A stretch of 64,000 bases of DNA, taken from Corynebacterium bovis DSM 20582 = CIP 54.80 (GTDB lineage: Bacteria > Actinomycetota > Actinomycetes > Mycobacteriales > Mycobacteriaceae). Location of the stretch: the NCBI RefSeq assembly GCF_030408615.1, contig NZ_CP047187.1, positions 248,001-312,000 on the forward strand, given 5' to 3'. Under the pieces are notes generated by a model, which saw nothing but the letters and a program-made list of their open reading frames with translations, was not told the DNA's origin and did not search any database. A program made the position numbers and the translations under genes. Below, piece after piece: positions 8,673 to 17,779 of the stretch. How positions within the stretch are numbered: the stretch's first letter is position 1; each line of letters starts with the position of its first letter.

Positions 8673-10211
8673 TCACGACGGCATGTGCAGCGAGACCTCG
8701 GTGCCCCGCGGCCCGGAGTCGATCCCGACGTCCCCGCCGGCACGGACCATCCTGTCACGGATCGAGTGCCGGACACCGTGCCGGTCCGGGGGCACATCCG
8801 CCTCGGAGAACCCGGGCCCGCGGTCGCGCACAAACACGTCCACGCCGGACGGCGTGACCTCCGCGAAGACGTGCACCTCCGCGCACCCCGAGTGCGTCGC
8901 CGCGTTGAGCGCGGCCTCCCGGGCGGCGAGGACGAGGGCGTGGAGGGGGCCGTCGAGCCCCCTGTCCGTGCCCACCGTGACCGGGCGGATCGTGACGTCG
9001 GTGAGGTCCTCGACCTCCCCGCACACGGTGTGCAGGGCCCCGAACAGGGTTCCCGACGCGACGTCCCCGGTGGTCGCGGCCCCGGGGACGGGTGCGGTCG
9101 CGGGGGAGCCGGCCGCCGGGTCGCGGTGGGTGCCGGGGGCGGGGCCGTAGGCGGGACCGGGGCCGGACCCGGGGGTGTGGAAGAGCCACCGGCGGAGTTC
9201 GCGCTCCTGGGCCCGGGCCATGCGGGAGATGAACGGGTCCGTCGACCGGCGCTGGATGAGCGTGAGGGTCTGCAGGACCGAGTCGTGGATCCCCGCGGCG
9301 ATGCGCGCCCGCTCCGCCTCCGCGGCGCGCGCCCGGTCCGCGGCGGCGGCGACGGTCCACAGACGCAGCCACAGGGGGATGAGCGCGACGACGAGTCCCA
9401 CGACCATCGTCACCGTCGCGAGGACCGTCGGGACGACGAGCCCGCCGGTCGGGGCGCCGGCCGTGCGGGCGGCACTGTCCGCGCCGGTGATCGCGACGAA
9501 CGCGGCCGCGGCGACGAGCAGCAGGATGCCCCCGGCGAACCCCGCCCACTGCGGCGCGCCGGGGGTGACCCCCGCCCGGCCGGTCGCACGGTCGGCCGCC
9601 GGGTGCCCGGGCCGGTCGCCCGCACGGTCCTCCGCCCGGTCGCCCGGGGTGCCCGGGCCCGCGGTGCGCCACACGAGCATCGCGCCGACGGCGATGAGGA
9701 CGACGGTGACGGTCGTCGTCACCCGGGGCGTCGACCCGGCGACGAGGAGGACGAGGGCGACGACGGCGAGGACGCGGTCGAGGGTCCGCGCCGGGCGGGT
9801 CACCGCCGCCGGGGGTGCGGAGTGCGCCCGGGGCACGCCGGGCAGGGCCTCCGGGGCGGTGTCGACGCGACGCGTGAGCGTCCACACGCCGAGGTAGAGC
9901 AGGCCGCTCACCCCGCCGAGCGCCATGAGCAGCGTGAACGCCACGCGCACGGCCGTGAGCCGGACGCCGAGGTGCACGGCGAGGCCCGTGCACACCCCCG
10001 CGACGACCCGGCCCTCGCGCAGCCGGACGAGGCGCGGCGTGGGCGGCGGGGCGGTCGGCGGGGCGGACGGGGCGGCGAGGGGGAGCGTGCCGTCGGGACC
10101 CGTGTGCGTGGTGTGCGTGGTGTGCGCGGCGGCGGACGTCGGGGTGCCGGCGCCGGCGGTGTGCGGCGCGGCGTGCGGGTCGGGGGCCTCGGGCGGTGGC
10201 TGGGCGGACAT
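8673..10211 (-). CDS. Sensor histidine kinase with N-terminal PspC domain (EsrS-like)
   Basis: A 512-residue membrane kinase. A His/Pro/Thr-rich head (1-60) leads into a PspC domain (61-115, GRVVAGVCTGLAVHLGVR then a membrane helix). More membrane helices follow (about 145-182, 226-243, 258-285), then a HisKA_3 dimerisation helix with His309 in GIHDSVLQTL, and a C-terminal HATPase with NAATHSG and VRDRGPGF. PspC fused to a NarL-type kinase is typical of actinobacterial envelope-stress sensors. The ATG at 10211 has GGAGG only one base away, which is unusually close, so the true start could differ. It is divergent from the lipoprotein gene. Confidence 0.87.
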   Translation of the reverse strand: MSAQPPPEAPDPHAAPHTAGAGTPTSAAAHTTHTTHTGPDGTLPLAAPSAPPTAPPPTPRLVRLREGRVVAGVCTGLAVHLGVRLTAVRVAFTLLMALGGVSGLLYLGVWTLTRRVDTAPEALPGVPRAHSAPPAAVTRPARTLDRVLAVVALVLLVAGSTPRVTTTVTVVLIAVGAMLVWRTAGPGTPGDRAEDRAGDRPGHPAADRATGRAGVTPGAPQWAGFAGGILLLVAAAAFVAITGADSAARTAGAPTGGLVVPTVLATVTMVVGLVVALIPLWLRLWTVAAAADRARAAEAERARIAAGIHDSVLQTLTLIQRRSTDPFISRMARAQERELRRWLFHTPGSGPGPAYGPAPGTHRDPAAGSPATAPVPGAATTGDVASGTLFGALHTVCGEVEDLTDVTIRPVTVGTDRGLDGPLHALVLAAREAALNAATHSGCAEVHVFAEVTPSGVDVFVRDRGPGFSEADVPPDRHGVRHSIRDRMVRAGGDVGIDSGPRGTEVSLHMPS

Positions 10212-10239
10212 GCCTCCAGCGTTCCAGAGCCGGGGCCCG

Positions 10240-10281
10240 GGGACATCAGGGACATCCCCGAGACGGTGCTGCACGTATGAT
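10240..10281 (+). promoter_or_regulatory. Candidate promoter/operator between kinase and lipoprotein genes
   Basis: GGGACATC is repeated at 10240-10247 and 10249-10256, giving an ATCAGGG...CCC arrangement at 10245-10258. A TATGAT -10 box follows at 10276-10281. A similar ATCAGGG/CCCTGAT palindrome precedes the PspC gene, which suggests a shared regulator site near the -35 position. Confidence 0.45.
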
Positions 10282-10378
10282 GCACAGGGTAACGATGTCC
10301 GACACCGTGCCCCGCGACGGCGGAGGCGGCGGTGGGCGGTCCCCGCGGACCGCGCTGACCAGCCAGGAGAGTATCCAC

Positions 10379-11251
10379 GTGACTGTGTTCCGTACCGCAC
10401 CCGGCGGCCGTGCCGACGGCCGCGCCACACCCGCCACCCGGCCCGTCGCCCCGGCGGCCGCGTCCGGCCCCTCCCGCCGGCTGCGCGGCGGGGCCCTCGC
10501 CGCGGTCGCGGCGGTGTCCCTCACGCTCGCGGCCTGCGGGGGCGACGACTCCTCCGGGGACGCGCAGACCTCCGCCGCGGGCAGCGCGGCCGCCGCGGCG
10601 TCGGACGGGGCCGCGACCCCGGCGGCGACCCGCACCGAGGATCCGGCGGTCGCCGGGCTCGCGCTCGAGGCCGCGGACGCCCCGGACGGCTACTCCTTCC
10701 TCGGCGACCCGCTCGCCGCGCTGGGTGACCAGGCGGGACAGGCGACGCCCCTCGCCGAGGAGATGATGAAGCAGCTCGACGTCTCGCCGCCGCAGTGCGC
10801 GGACCTCATCACCCGGGGGCTCAACGCGATCACCCAGACGGGCAGCATGAGCAAGGTGTCCACCCGGGTCTACGTCCAGAACCCCGAGGCCCCGGCCGAC
10901 GGCCAGCTGACGGTCTCCGTCGAACCCCTCACCAGCGGCGCACCCACCCCGCAGGAGGTGCGCGACGCCTGCCCGACGGTCTCCGCGAAGGGCAAGCTCA
11001 GCGAGGTCGACTACATCCTCGACGCGAAGGTCGACTGGGGGACGACGGACATCGAGGGGGCCACCGACGTCGTGACGAACCACATCGTCGGGGAGTTCAG
11101 CCTCGCCGACCAGAAGGTGCCGTACACGCAGGACGTCGTCACCGGGGTCGTGGGGGACAAGCGGTTCAGCGTCATCGGCGTGGGGGCGGACGTCGCGGCG
11201 GTCCAGGACCTCGCCCGCAAGCAGGCCGCGAAGATGGTCGCCGCCCGCTGA
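10379..11251 (+). CDS. Putative lipoprotein of unknown function
   Basis: A 290-residue exported lipoprotein. After a long basic, Pro/Ala-rich head, the segment RRLRGGALAAVAAVSLTLAAC ends in a lipobox with Cys53, followed by a Ser/Ala/Thr-rich spacer and a globular domain of about 200 residues with two cysteines. GTG 10379 is chosen because AGGAGA (10365-10370) sits 8 bases upstream; a further ATG at 10277 would overlap the promoter. It lies between the PspC kinase and the PspC protein, so it may belong to the envelope-stress regulon. No family recognised. Confidence 0.75.
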   Translation: MTVFRTAPGGRADGRATPATRPVAPAAASGPSRRLRGGALAAVAAVSLTLAACGGDDSSGDAQTSAAGSAAAAASDGAATPAATRTEDPAVAGLALEAADAPDGYSFLGDPLAALGDQAGQATPLAEEMMKQLDVSPPQCADLITRGLNAITQTGSMSKVSTRVYVQNPEAPADGQLTVSVEPLTSGAPTPQEVRDACPTVSAKGKLSEVDYILDAKVDWGTTDIEGATDVVTNHIVGEFSLADQKVPYTQDVVTGVVGDKRFSVIGVGADVAAVQDLARKQAAKMVAAR

Positions 11252-11311
11252 CCCGGGGCGGGGCGTCGGGGCGGTGCGTCAGGGTACGGCGTCGGGGTGC
11301 GGCGGCCGGGA

Positions 11312-11357
11312 ATCAGGGTCCGTCCCTGATGTGGCCGCCGCCGGGCGACGCGACAAT
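11312..11357 (+). promoter_or_regulatory. Palindromic operator and promoter of the PspC gene
   Basis: ATCAGGG (11312-11318) and CCCTGAT (11324-11330) form a perfect 7-bp inverted repeat with 5-base spacing. A weak -10 box GACAAT at 11352-11357 ends 6 bases before the ATG, consistent with a leaderless transcript. The palindrome overlaps the expected -35 region. Confidence 0.5.
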
Positions 11358-11363
11358 GGGGCC

Positions 11364-12059
11364 ATGAACACTCAGCCGCAGCACCCCGACGCCGGTGACC
11401 CCCGAGCCCTCACCACCGCGACCTGGACCACCGGCCCCGGCGACGGGCAGCATGCCGGTCAGCACGCCGGCCCGAACCCGGGGGGCTGGACCACCGGCCC
11501 CGGCCCGCACCCCGGCCCGACCTCCGACATCACGGCGACGCTCCGGGCGATGTGGGCCACCCGCCCGTCCCGGGTGCCGCGCAGCCGGTTCTCCCGGTCG
11601 TGGCTGGCCGGCGTGTGCGAGGGCATCGCCCTGCGCTACCAGATCTCGTTGGCGCTGGTCCGCCTCCTGTTCGTCGTCGGGACGCTTCTCAGCGGCGCGG
11701 GGGTCCTCGTGTACCTCCTCGCGGTGCTCGTCCTCCCGTGCCGGCCCCGGGCCCTGTCCCCGGTGGAGGCCCTCGTGAACGGGCGCGGGGACCCGGCGTA
11801 CTCCCGGGACCGGTCGATGGTCGTGTTCCTCGGCTTCGCGGCGCTGGTCTACGTCGCCGTGGCCGGGGTCCAGGTGCTGTGGTCGGGGCTGTGGGCGCTG
11901 CCGGACCTCGCCGTCGCGGCCGTCGTCACCGGCGGGCTGTGGTGGATCCTCCACGCGGGGTGCCCGGTTCCGCCGGCGGGGACGTCCGTCGACCGCGGGG
12001 GCGCGGCGGCCGCGGAGGGGTCGGCGTCGACCCCCGAGGGGACCACGCACCGAATGTGA
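11364..12059 (+). CDS. PspC-domain membrane protein (EsrI-like)
   Basis: A 231-residue membrane protein. A Gly/Pro/Thr-rich N-terminal third with repeated TTGPG words is followed by a PspC domain (about 71-125: RSWLAGVCEGIALRYQ, then a membrane helix ending in LVLPC). Two more helices lie at about 152-170 and 172-192, and the tail is polar. In C. glutamicum a PspC protein (EsrI) adjoins and inhibits the EsrSR kinase-regulator pair. Here the PspC protein is separated from the kinase by the lipoprotein gene, but the module is otherwise equivalent. The inhibitory role is inferred. Confidence 0.8.
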   Translation: MNTQPQHPDAGDPRALTTATWTTGPGDGQHAGQHAGPNPGGWTTGPGPHPGPTSDITATLRAMWATRPSRVPRSRFSRSWLAGVCEGIALRYQISLALVRLLFVVGTLLSGAGVLVYLLAVLVLPCRPRALSPVEALVNGRGDPAYSRDRSMVVFLGFAALVYVAVAGVQVLWSGLWALPDLAVAAVVTGGLWWILHAGCPVPPAGTSVDRGGAAAAEGSASTPEGTTHRM

Positions 12060-12109
12060 GATTGACACATAAGGCGGAAAATTAATCGACACTGAAACGA
12101 AATGAGGCG

Positions 12110-12115
12110 TAGAGT
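12110..12115 (+). promoter_or_regulatory. -10 box TAGAGT deciding a leaderless start
   Basis: TAGAGT ends 7 bases before ATG 12123, so transcription would begin at or next to the ATG. This favours 12123 over the in-frame ATG at 12102, which lies upstream of the -10 box. Confidence 0.55.
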
Positions 12116-12122
12116 GAACCGC

Positions 12123-12428
12123 ATGGATTCTCTCATTCTTGCTTCACCGTTCAGTTTCTCGAGTGTCGGCTGGATCGCCTGGATCATTCTCGGCGGTCTC
12201 GCCGGCTGGATCGGCTCCAAGATCATGGGCACCGACGCCCAGATGGGCCTGTTCGCCAACATCATCGTCGGTATCATCGGTGGTGCCCTCGGTGGCATCA
12301 TCCTCAGCATCCTCCCGTTCTTCCACCCGGACGACTACGGCTGGATCTGGACCTTCATCACGGCCCTCATCGGTTCGTGTGTCCTGCTCTGGATCGTCAA
12401 GGCGGTCACCGGAGCCGGAAAGAAGTAA
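12123..12428 (+). CDS. GlsB/YeaQ/YmgE (transglycosylase-associated) family membrane protein
   Basis: A 101-residue, three-helix membrane protein. The segments GWIAWIILGGLAGWIGSKIMG and GLFANIIVGIIGGALGGIIL match the small YeaQ/GlsB family found in stress regulons of many bacteria. The molecular role is unknown. The start at 12123 is set by a -10 box seven bases upstream. It follows the PspC gene and lies next to the envelope-stress module, which fits a stress role. A hairpin at 12500-12530 follows. Confidence 0.85.
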   Translation: MDSLILASPFSFSSVGWIAWIILGGLAGWIGSKIMGTDAQMGLFANIIVGIIGGALGGIILSILPFFHPDDYGWIWTFITALIGSCVLLWIVKAVTGAGKK

Positions 12429-12499
12429 TTCGTCCCGATCCGTTCTGTGGAGTGATGAACAGAGAGCTGCCACGGTAGTTCTCACGTGACAGTCCCCCC

Positions 12500-12530
12500 G
12501 CGCCCCGACCGTTCCGACGGTCCGGGGCGC
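12500..12530. terminator. Bidirectional hairpin between GlsB-type gene and hrpB
   Basis: Arms GCGCCCCGACCGT and ACGGTCCGGGGCGC pair with one bulged base and a 4-base loop. The genes on either side converge, so the hairpin can serve both. Confidence 0.65.
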
Positions 12531-12605
12531 GACGTCTGTCCGGGGCCGGTGCGGGGCCGGGCGTGCGGGGCCCGCCGGTGGGGGACCGGGCACCGGCCGC
12601 GGAGG

Positions 12606-15533
12606 TCAGGCCGTCCCGGCCGCGGGGTCCTCCGGCCACGGGTGCTTCGGGTACCGGCCCCGCATCTCCCGGCGCACCTCCCGGTACGGCCCGGCCCAGA
12701 ACGACGCGAGGTCGTCGGTCACCGCCAACGGCCGCTGCGCGGGGGACAGCAGGTGGAACTGGATCCGCCGGCCGGCGATGACGGGGGACCGGTCGAGCCC
12801 GAAACAGTCCTGCAACCGGGTCGCGACGACCGGCGGCCCGTCGTCCCCGACCTCCGGGTACGTCACCCGGGCCCGTCGACCCCCGGGGAGCTCCACCGAC
12901 TCCGGGGCGACGTCGTCGATCCGCCGGTCCCACGGCAGCAGCGCGCGCAGGACCGTGAACATGTCCGGCCGGCGCCCGGCGGTGAGGTCGTCGAGGGCGG
13001 AGTCCGTCACGCCCGCGGTCACCGGGTCCGGGTCCGGGTGGGTCCCGGTGCCGGTCGGGGTGTCGACGCCGCCCCGGCCGAAGAGCCCCGCGTCCGTGAC
13101 GTCGGGGAACCCGGGTTCCCCCGCCCGGTGGAGGAACTGGATCCTCCGGCGCAGCGCCGCCGCCCGGTCCGACCACGGCAGGATCACCGCGCCGTGGTCC
13201 CGGAAGGCCTCCCGCACCGCCTCCCGGGCCTGCGCCCGGGTCGGGGCGACGGGCGTGGACGTCAGCTCCACCGCGCCGAGCCGGCGGACGCGCCGGGCGT
13301 GGAGCCGGAAGGACGTCGCGGCCCCGCGGGCGTCCGCCCCCGTCCCGGCGGGCGGGGCGTAGACGGTCACGGTCTCCTCGACGAGCCGGTGCCCCGCCGC
13401 GGCGAGCGCGAGGTCCCGGGGCACGGCCACGGCGGAGCGCACGACCGCCCCCGTGCCGTCGGCCGTGCGGGCCCGCGCCGCGTCCGCGACGACGATCCAC
13501 TCCGACCCCGCCAGCGGCGACCCCGCCGGCAGGACGACCGCGGTGCCGGAGACCGTGAGGTAGCGGTCCCCGTCCGGGGCGACGCGCCGGGCGACCGTCT
13601 CCGGCAGGCAGCAGGCGGTGACGTAGCCGACCGCGTCCCGGCCGGTGAGGCCCGGGCCGGCGGACGGTGCGGCGTCGGGGCCGGGGGTGCGGTCCGCGGA
13701 GCGCCGGGCGGCGGTGGCGGTCCGGGCGTCAGCCTCCGCGGCGACCCGGGCGGCCCCGTCCCCGTCCGCCCGGGCGAGGACGCGGGTGAAGCGGCGCACG
13801 GCGGCGTCGTCCCGGCGGACCGCCGCGACGGCGCGGGTGAGGTCGGGTTCGCGGGGGCCGTCGTCGAGAACCGCGAGGACCCGGGCCACCTCCGGGAGGG
13901 CGACCCGGTGCAGGGCGACGAGCCCGCCGCGCGCGAGGCGCGGATCGGCCGGCACCCCCGCGAGCACCCGACCCAGCTCCGTGACCTGCCCGAACGGGGT
14001 GGCGGCGGTGACGCCGTCGATCGCGCCGAGGGAGACGAGGGTCTCCGTCGCCGCGCGGGCGGCGGCCTCCGGGAACGGGTCCGGCAGCGGCAGGTCGAGG
14101 CCGCCCGGGCTGCCCCAGCAGGCGACGTCGAGCAGCGCGCCGGTGAGGTCGCTCGTCCGGACCGCCGGGGGCGGGGTGTCCGGCAGCCGCGACCACTCGT
14201 CGGCGGTGACGCAGCGGAGGACCGTGCCCGGGCCCTCGCGGCCGGCGCGGCCCGCGCGCTGCGTCGACGACGCCTTCGACACCGGCTCGGTGACGAGGAC
14301 GGACATGCCGCGCGTCGTCTCGCGGCGGGCGACGCGGGAGAGGCAGGAGTCGACGACGACGCGCACGCCGGGCACCGTGAGCGAGGACTCCGCGACGTCC
14401 GTGGCGACGATGACGCGGCGGGGGGTGGCGGTGGTGGACGCGGTGGCGGCCCCGGTGGCGGGGGAGCCGGTGCCACGGGAACCACCGGGAGCGGCTGCCC
14501 CGGCACCGCCGCGGACGACCTCCGCCTGCGCGGCGGCGCTCAACCTCCCGTGGAGTGGCACAGCCGTGACACCCGGCACCCCGGAGAGGCGCTGGGCGAG
14601 GGTCTCCGTCGCGCGGATCGTCGGGACGAAGACGAGCACATCGCCGCTGGTCTCCGCGATTGCACGGTGGACGGTCCGGAGGACGTGGTCCTCCACGGAC
14701 CCGGGCGCGCCGGGCCGGGCCCGACGGTCGCGCGCTGTGACAGAATCCTCCGCCGCGGCGTAGCGGACGGTGAGCGGGTGGATCGGGGAGGGGACCTCGA
14801 CGCACGGCACCGCCGCGGCGGCGGCCGCGGGTGCGGGGGTGGCGGTGGCGGGAGTGGCTGCGTCCGCGGGTGCGGGGGTGGCCGGGTCCGCGGAGGCGTC
14901 CGTCGTCCCCCCTGCGACCCTTCCCCCTGCGGCGGCGGGGGTGAGCAGGGCGGCGAAACGCTCCCCGTCGACCGTCGCGGACATCGCCGCGACCAGCAGG
15001 TCGTCGCGGAGTTCCCGCAGCTGGGCGACCATCGCGAAGACCAGGTCGGACTCCAGGTGCCGCTCGTGGATCTCGTCGATGACGACGGCCCCCACCCCCG
15101 GCAGGTCCGGGTCGCGCAGGAGCCGCCGCAGGAGCACACCGGGGGTGACCATCTCGATGCGGGTGCGCGGGCCCACGGCGGACTCGCCGCGGACGGTGTA
15201 CCCGACCTCGTCACCGACGGTCCCGCCGCGCAGGTCCGCCACGCGCGCCGCGGCGGCCCGGGCCGCGACCCTGCGGGGCTGGGTCACGACGACGCGCTGG
15301 TCCGGCCCCACGAGATCCGCGATGTACTGCGGCGTGAGGGTGGTCTTGCCCGTCCCGGGCGGCGCGAGGACCACCGCCGCGCCGTGGCTGCGCAACGCCG
15401 CGAGGAGCCGGTCGCGGCCGGCGGCGAAGGGGAGGTCGGCGGGGTGGTCCGACGCCCCGTCTGCGGCGGGGTCCCGCCTGGTCGCGGCGGGTGCGCGGGG
15501 GTGTCCGCGGCGGTCTGGGCGGTGGTCCGGCAT
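12606..15533 (-). CDS. hrpB: ATP-dependent helicase HrpB (DEAH-box type)
   Basis: A 975-residue helicase of the HrpB family. Walker [10 protein letters not shown] (57-65), DEIH (153-156) and SAT (185-187) mark the first RecA domain. The second carries the [12 protein letters not shown] motif, followed by HA2/OB regions. The C-terminus has the HrpB hallmark of an [30 protein letters not shown] ending. Two Ala-rich low-complexity insertions interrupt the helicase core (about 205-240 and 345-375), longer than usual. The cellular role of HrpB is poorly known (RNA/DNA unwinding). The ATG at 15533 is chosen since TACACT ends 7 bases upstream with no ribosome site. Confidence 0.9.
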   Translation of the reverse strand: MPDHRPDRRGHPRAPAATRRDPAADGASDHPADLPFAAGRDRLLAALRSHGAAVVLAPPGTGKTTLTPQYIADLVGPDQRVVVTQPRRVAARAAAARVADLRGGTVGDEVGYTVRGESAVGPRTRIEMVTPGVLLRRLLRDPDLPGVGAVVIDEIHERHLESDLVFAMVAQLRELRDDLLVAAMSATVDGERFAALLTPAAAGGRVAGGTTDASADPATPAPADAATPATATPAPAAAAAAVPCVEVPSPIHPLTVRYAAAEDSVTARDRRARPGAPGSVEDHVLRTVHRAIAETSGDVLVFVPTIRATETLAQRLSGVPGVTAVPLHGRLSAAAQAEVVRGGAGAAAPGGSRGTGSPATGAATASTTATPRRVIVATDVAESSLTVPGVRVVVDSCLSRVARRETTRGMSVLVTEPVSKASSTQRAGRAGREGPGTVLRCVTADEWSRLPDTPPPAVRTSDLTGALLDVACWGSPGGLDLPLPDPFPEAAARAATETLVSLGAIDGVTAATPFGQVTELGRVLAGVPADPRLARGGLVALHRVALPEVARVLAVLDDGPREPDLTRAVAAVRRDDAAVRRFTRVLARADGDGAARVAAEADARTATAARRSADRTPGPDAAPSAGPGLTGRDAVGYVTACCLPETVARRVAPDGDRYLTVSGTAVVLPAGSPLAGSEWIVVADAARARTADGTGAVVRSAVAVPRDLALAAAGHRLVEETVTVYAPPAGTGADARGAATSFRLHARRVRRLGAVELTSTPVAPTRAQAREAVREAFRDHGAVILPWSDRAAALRRRIQFLHRAGEPGFPDVTDAGLFGRGGVDTPTGTGTHPDPDPVTAGVTDSALDDLTAGRRPDMFTVLRALLPWDRRIDDVAPESVELPGGRRARVTYPEVGDDGPPVVATRLQDCFGLDRSPVIAGRRIQFHLLSPAQRPLAVTDDLASFWAGPYREVRREMRGRYPKHPWPEDPAAGTA

Positions 15534-15765
15534 ACGGCCGAGTGTAGGCATCCCGGGCGCGCGGTCCGGGAGCGCGGTCCGGGAGCGGACACCGGGCACG
15601 CGGTCCGGGCACGCGGACGGGACACGCGCACGACACCCCCCGCCGGCTCCCGTGCCCGACCTGTGTCACGGATGAACAGAACCCTGACGGCTGTTGAACA
15701 GCGGCGACGTTCCGCTGACCCGCACAGGCGGTGGCCGCCGGCAGGTGAGTGTCCGGGGGCGGGTC

Positions 15766-15800
15766 TAAGGTTGTCACCGACCACAACGACTGACTGTCAG
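15766..15800 (+). promoter_or_regulatory. Urease promoter with candidate operator TGACTGTCAG
   Basis: TAAGGT at 15766-15771 is a good -10 box. TGACTGTCAG at 15791-15800 contains the perfect palindrome TGAC-T-GTCA just after the expected transcription start. The same 10-mer, in opposite orientation, lies in the arsR/permease promoter region at 22653-22662, which suggests common repression. Confidence 0.55.
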
Positions 15801-15821
15801 ACGACCAGCAGGAGGCGATCC

Positions 15822-16127
15822 GTGAACCTCACCCCGAGGGAGCTGGAGAAGCTCTACATCTTCACCGTGGCGGACGTCGCCCGCCGGCGCCGGGCACGCG
15901 GACTCCGGCTCAACCAGCCGGAATCGACCGCGTTGATCAGCGAGGCGGTCCTCGAGGCCGCCCGGGACGGGCGCACCGTCGCCGAGGCGATGGAGATCGG
16001 CGCGCAGGTGCTCGGCCCGGACGACGTCATGGACGGCGTCCGCGACATGCTCGACCTCATCCAGGTCGAGGCGACGTTCCCGGACGGCACGAAACTCGTC
16101 AGTGTCCACGATCCGATCGGGGAGTAA
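15822..16127 (+). CDS. ureA: Urease subunit gamma
   Basis: The 101-residue gamma subunit of urease, which hydrolyses urea to ammonia and carbamate. The sequence [33 protein letters not shown] and the end [18 protein letters not shown] are textbook UreA. Length is standard (about 100). GTG 15822 has GGAGG at 15811-15815. It opens the urease operon. Unlike most operons the next gene is not ureB but a His-rich protein starting 7 bases after the stop. Confidence 0.97.
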   Translation: MNLTPRELEKLYIFTVADVARRRRARGLRLNQPESTALISEAVLEAARDGRTVAEAMEIGAQVLGPDDVMDGVRDMLDLIQVEATFPDGTKLVSVHDPIGE

Positions 16128-16134
16128 CTCAGGG

Positions 16135-17232
16135 ATGACTCAGATTCACGGAACGCAGCTCGGGTCCGACGACGGCTCCGACGACGGCGCCGGAGGCGCA
16201 CGCGCCGGCGGGACGGCGACCCGACCCGGCAGCGGCGCCGGACCGTCCGGCGGCGGGGTGTCCCCCGCCCTGACCGTGCTGTACGCCGGGGCTGAGGCAC
16301 CGGACCCGGAGGAGCTCGCGGCGGCGACCGGCGTGCCGGTCGTCACCTCGGCCCGCCAGCTGTCCGCCGTCGTGTCCCGGCACGCCGCGGCCGTGGCCGA
16401 CGGTGCGGACCCGCTGGTCACCGTCGTCCCCGCCGGGACCGGCCGGGACCTCACCTCCGTCACGCAGGCGGCGCAGGCGCTCCGCTGGCTCGTGTCCCAC
16501 GGCCAGCGGGCGTGCCTCGCCGGGTCCCTGGCGAACGCGACGTACACGGTGGCGCGTCTCCGGCACCACCTGCGGCAGCGCCCCGCCGGGACGGATGCGG
16601 TCGTGTTCCTCGCGCGCAGCGTCGACCCCTTCGCCGACGCCGAGCTGGTCCGCCGGGTGCGGCTCGCCCGCCAGTACTCCGACGACCTCGAGGTCGAGCT
16701 CGCCTTCGAGGGCGACGGCGCCTGGCCGGTGCTGGACGACATCCTCGCGCGGCTGCGGACGCTGGGTGCGACGTCACCCGTCGTCGTCCGCGCCGACCTG
16801 GGCCTGACCGGGGAGGGGGAGCCGTTGTTCCGGCCGCGGGCACTGCAGACGGCCGTCGCGACCGTCGCCGCGGAGACCCGGCACCTCGCCGGTCACGGGG
16901 ACGACGGGATCGACGCGGGTCTCCTCGCCGATCACGACCAGGGGTTCGCGCACTCCCACGGTGACGAGGACGAGGTCGGCGGGCACACGCACCCGCACAG
17001 CCACGGCCACAGCCACAGTCACGGGCACGGGCACTCGCACGGGCACAGTCACGGGCACAGTCACGGGCACTCGCACCCGCACGGTCATAGTCACGCGCAT
17101 CCGCACGACCACGACCACGGCCACGACCACGACCACAGCCACGCGCACGACCACAGCCACAACCACGACCACGACCACAGCCACGACCACGCGCACCCGC
17201 ACGTGCACGACACGACGACCGGGGAGAACTGA
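16135..17232 (+). CDS. CbiX-like protein with extreme His-rich tail, inserted between ureA and ureB
   Basis: A 365-residue protein with no established name. Residues 44-230 resemble the CbiX/SirB (sirohydrochlorin chelatase) alpha/beta fold: [16 protein letters not shown], then [25 protein letters not shown]. The catalytic His of the family HGSR motif is not present, so chelatase activity is doubtful. From 284 to 358 every second residue is His (38 His, plus two just before; Ser, Gly or Asp between). Such tails bind nickel, as in UreE, HypB and SlyD. No ureE exists in this operon, so a nickel store or UreE substitute is the likely role (inference). It starts 7 bases after ureA and ends just before ureB, so it is clearly in the operon. 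Confidence 0.85.
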   Translation: MTQIHGTQLGSDDGSDDGAGGARAGGTATRPGSGAGPSGGGVSPALTVLYAGAEAPDPEELAAATGVPVVTSARQLSAVVSRHAAAVADGADPLVTVVPAGTGRDLTSVTQAAQALRWLVSHGQRACLAGSLANATYTVARLRHHLRQRPAGTDAVVFLARSVDPFADAELVRRVRLARQYSDDLEVELAFEGDGAWPVLDDILARLRTLGATSPVVVRADLGLTGEGEPLFRPRALQTAVATVAAETRHLAGHGDDGIDAGLLADHDQGFAHSHGDEDEVGGHTHPHSHGHSHSHGHGHSHGHSHGHSHGHSHPHGHSHAHPHDHDHGHDHDHSHAHDHSHNHDHDHSHDHAHPHVHDTTTGEN

Positions 17233-17233
17233 C

Positions 17234-17779
17234 ATGAGCGGGTCAACGACGGCGTACGAGATCCAGCCGGGCGTCATCGACATCAACGCGGGGCGTCGCA
17301 CGATCACGCTGACCGTGGAGAACCGGGGCGACCGCGCGGTGCAGGTCGGCTCGCACTACCACTTCTTCGAGGTCAACGCCGGTCTCACGTTCGACCGCCG
17401 GGCCGCGTGGGGGATGCACCTCGCGATCCCGTCCGGCCTCGCCGTGCGGTTCGAGCCGGGTGACGAGAAGGACGTCGAGCTCGTGGAGTTCGGCGGGCGG
17501 CGCATCATCCACGGCTTCGCCGGGCTCGTCGAGGGCGCCCTCGACGACCCCGAGGTCCGGGACCGGGCGTTCGCCGCGGTCGACGCCTTCGTCGCGACGG
17601 CGAACACCCTGCCGGAGGACGCCGCCACGGCGGACGCCCTCCCGGGGAAGAGCGGGGCCGACCGGGCCGCCGCGTCGGACGCGGCCGGCGCCACGGACAC
17701 GGCCGCGGCCGGCACCACGGACGGCACGACAGCCACGGACACGACGGACGGAGCGGAGGGCAGCGATGGCAGAGATTGA
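17234..17779 (+). CDS. ureB: Urease subunit beta with acidic C-terminal extension
   Basis: A 181-residue urease beta subunit. The core (1-120) has the diagnostic [12 protein letters not shown] (37-48) and [13 protein letters not shown]. After about residue 120 comes a 60-residue Ala/Thr/Asp/Gly-rich tail that ordinary UreB (about 100-125 residues) lacks; it may be a disordered linker. The ATG is one base after the stop of the His-rich gene, and the end overlaps ureC by 14 bases, so translation is tightly coupled. Confidence 0.95.
   Translation: MSGSTTAYEIQPGVIDINAGRRTITLTVENRGDRAVQVGSHYHFFEVNAGLTFDRRAAWGMHLAIPSGLAVRFEPGDEKDVELVEFGGRRIIHGFAGLVEGALDDPEVRDRAFAAVDAFVATANTLPEDAATADALPGKSGADRAAASDAAGATDTAAAGTTDGTTATDTTDGAEGSDGRD

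Noticed and set aside
12606..15533. Large plus-strand open frame (12486-16127) covering hrpB and ureA
   Set aside because: Only its 3' end, from GTG 15822, is real (ureA); the rest is the shadow of hrpB in high-GC DNA.
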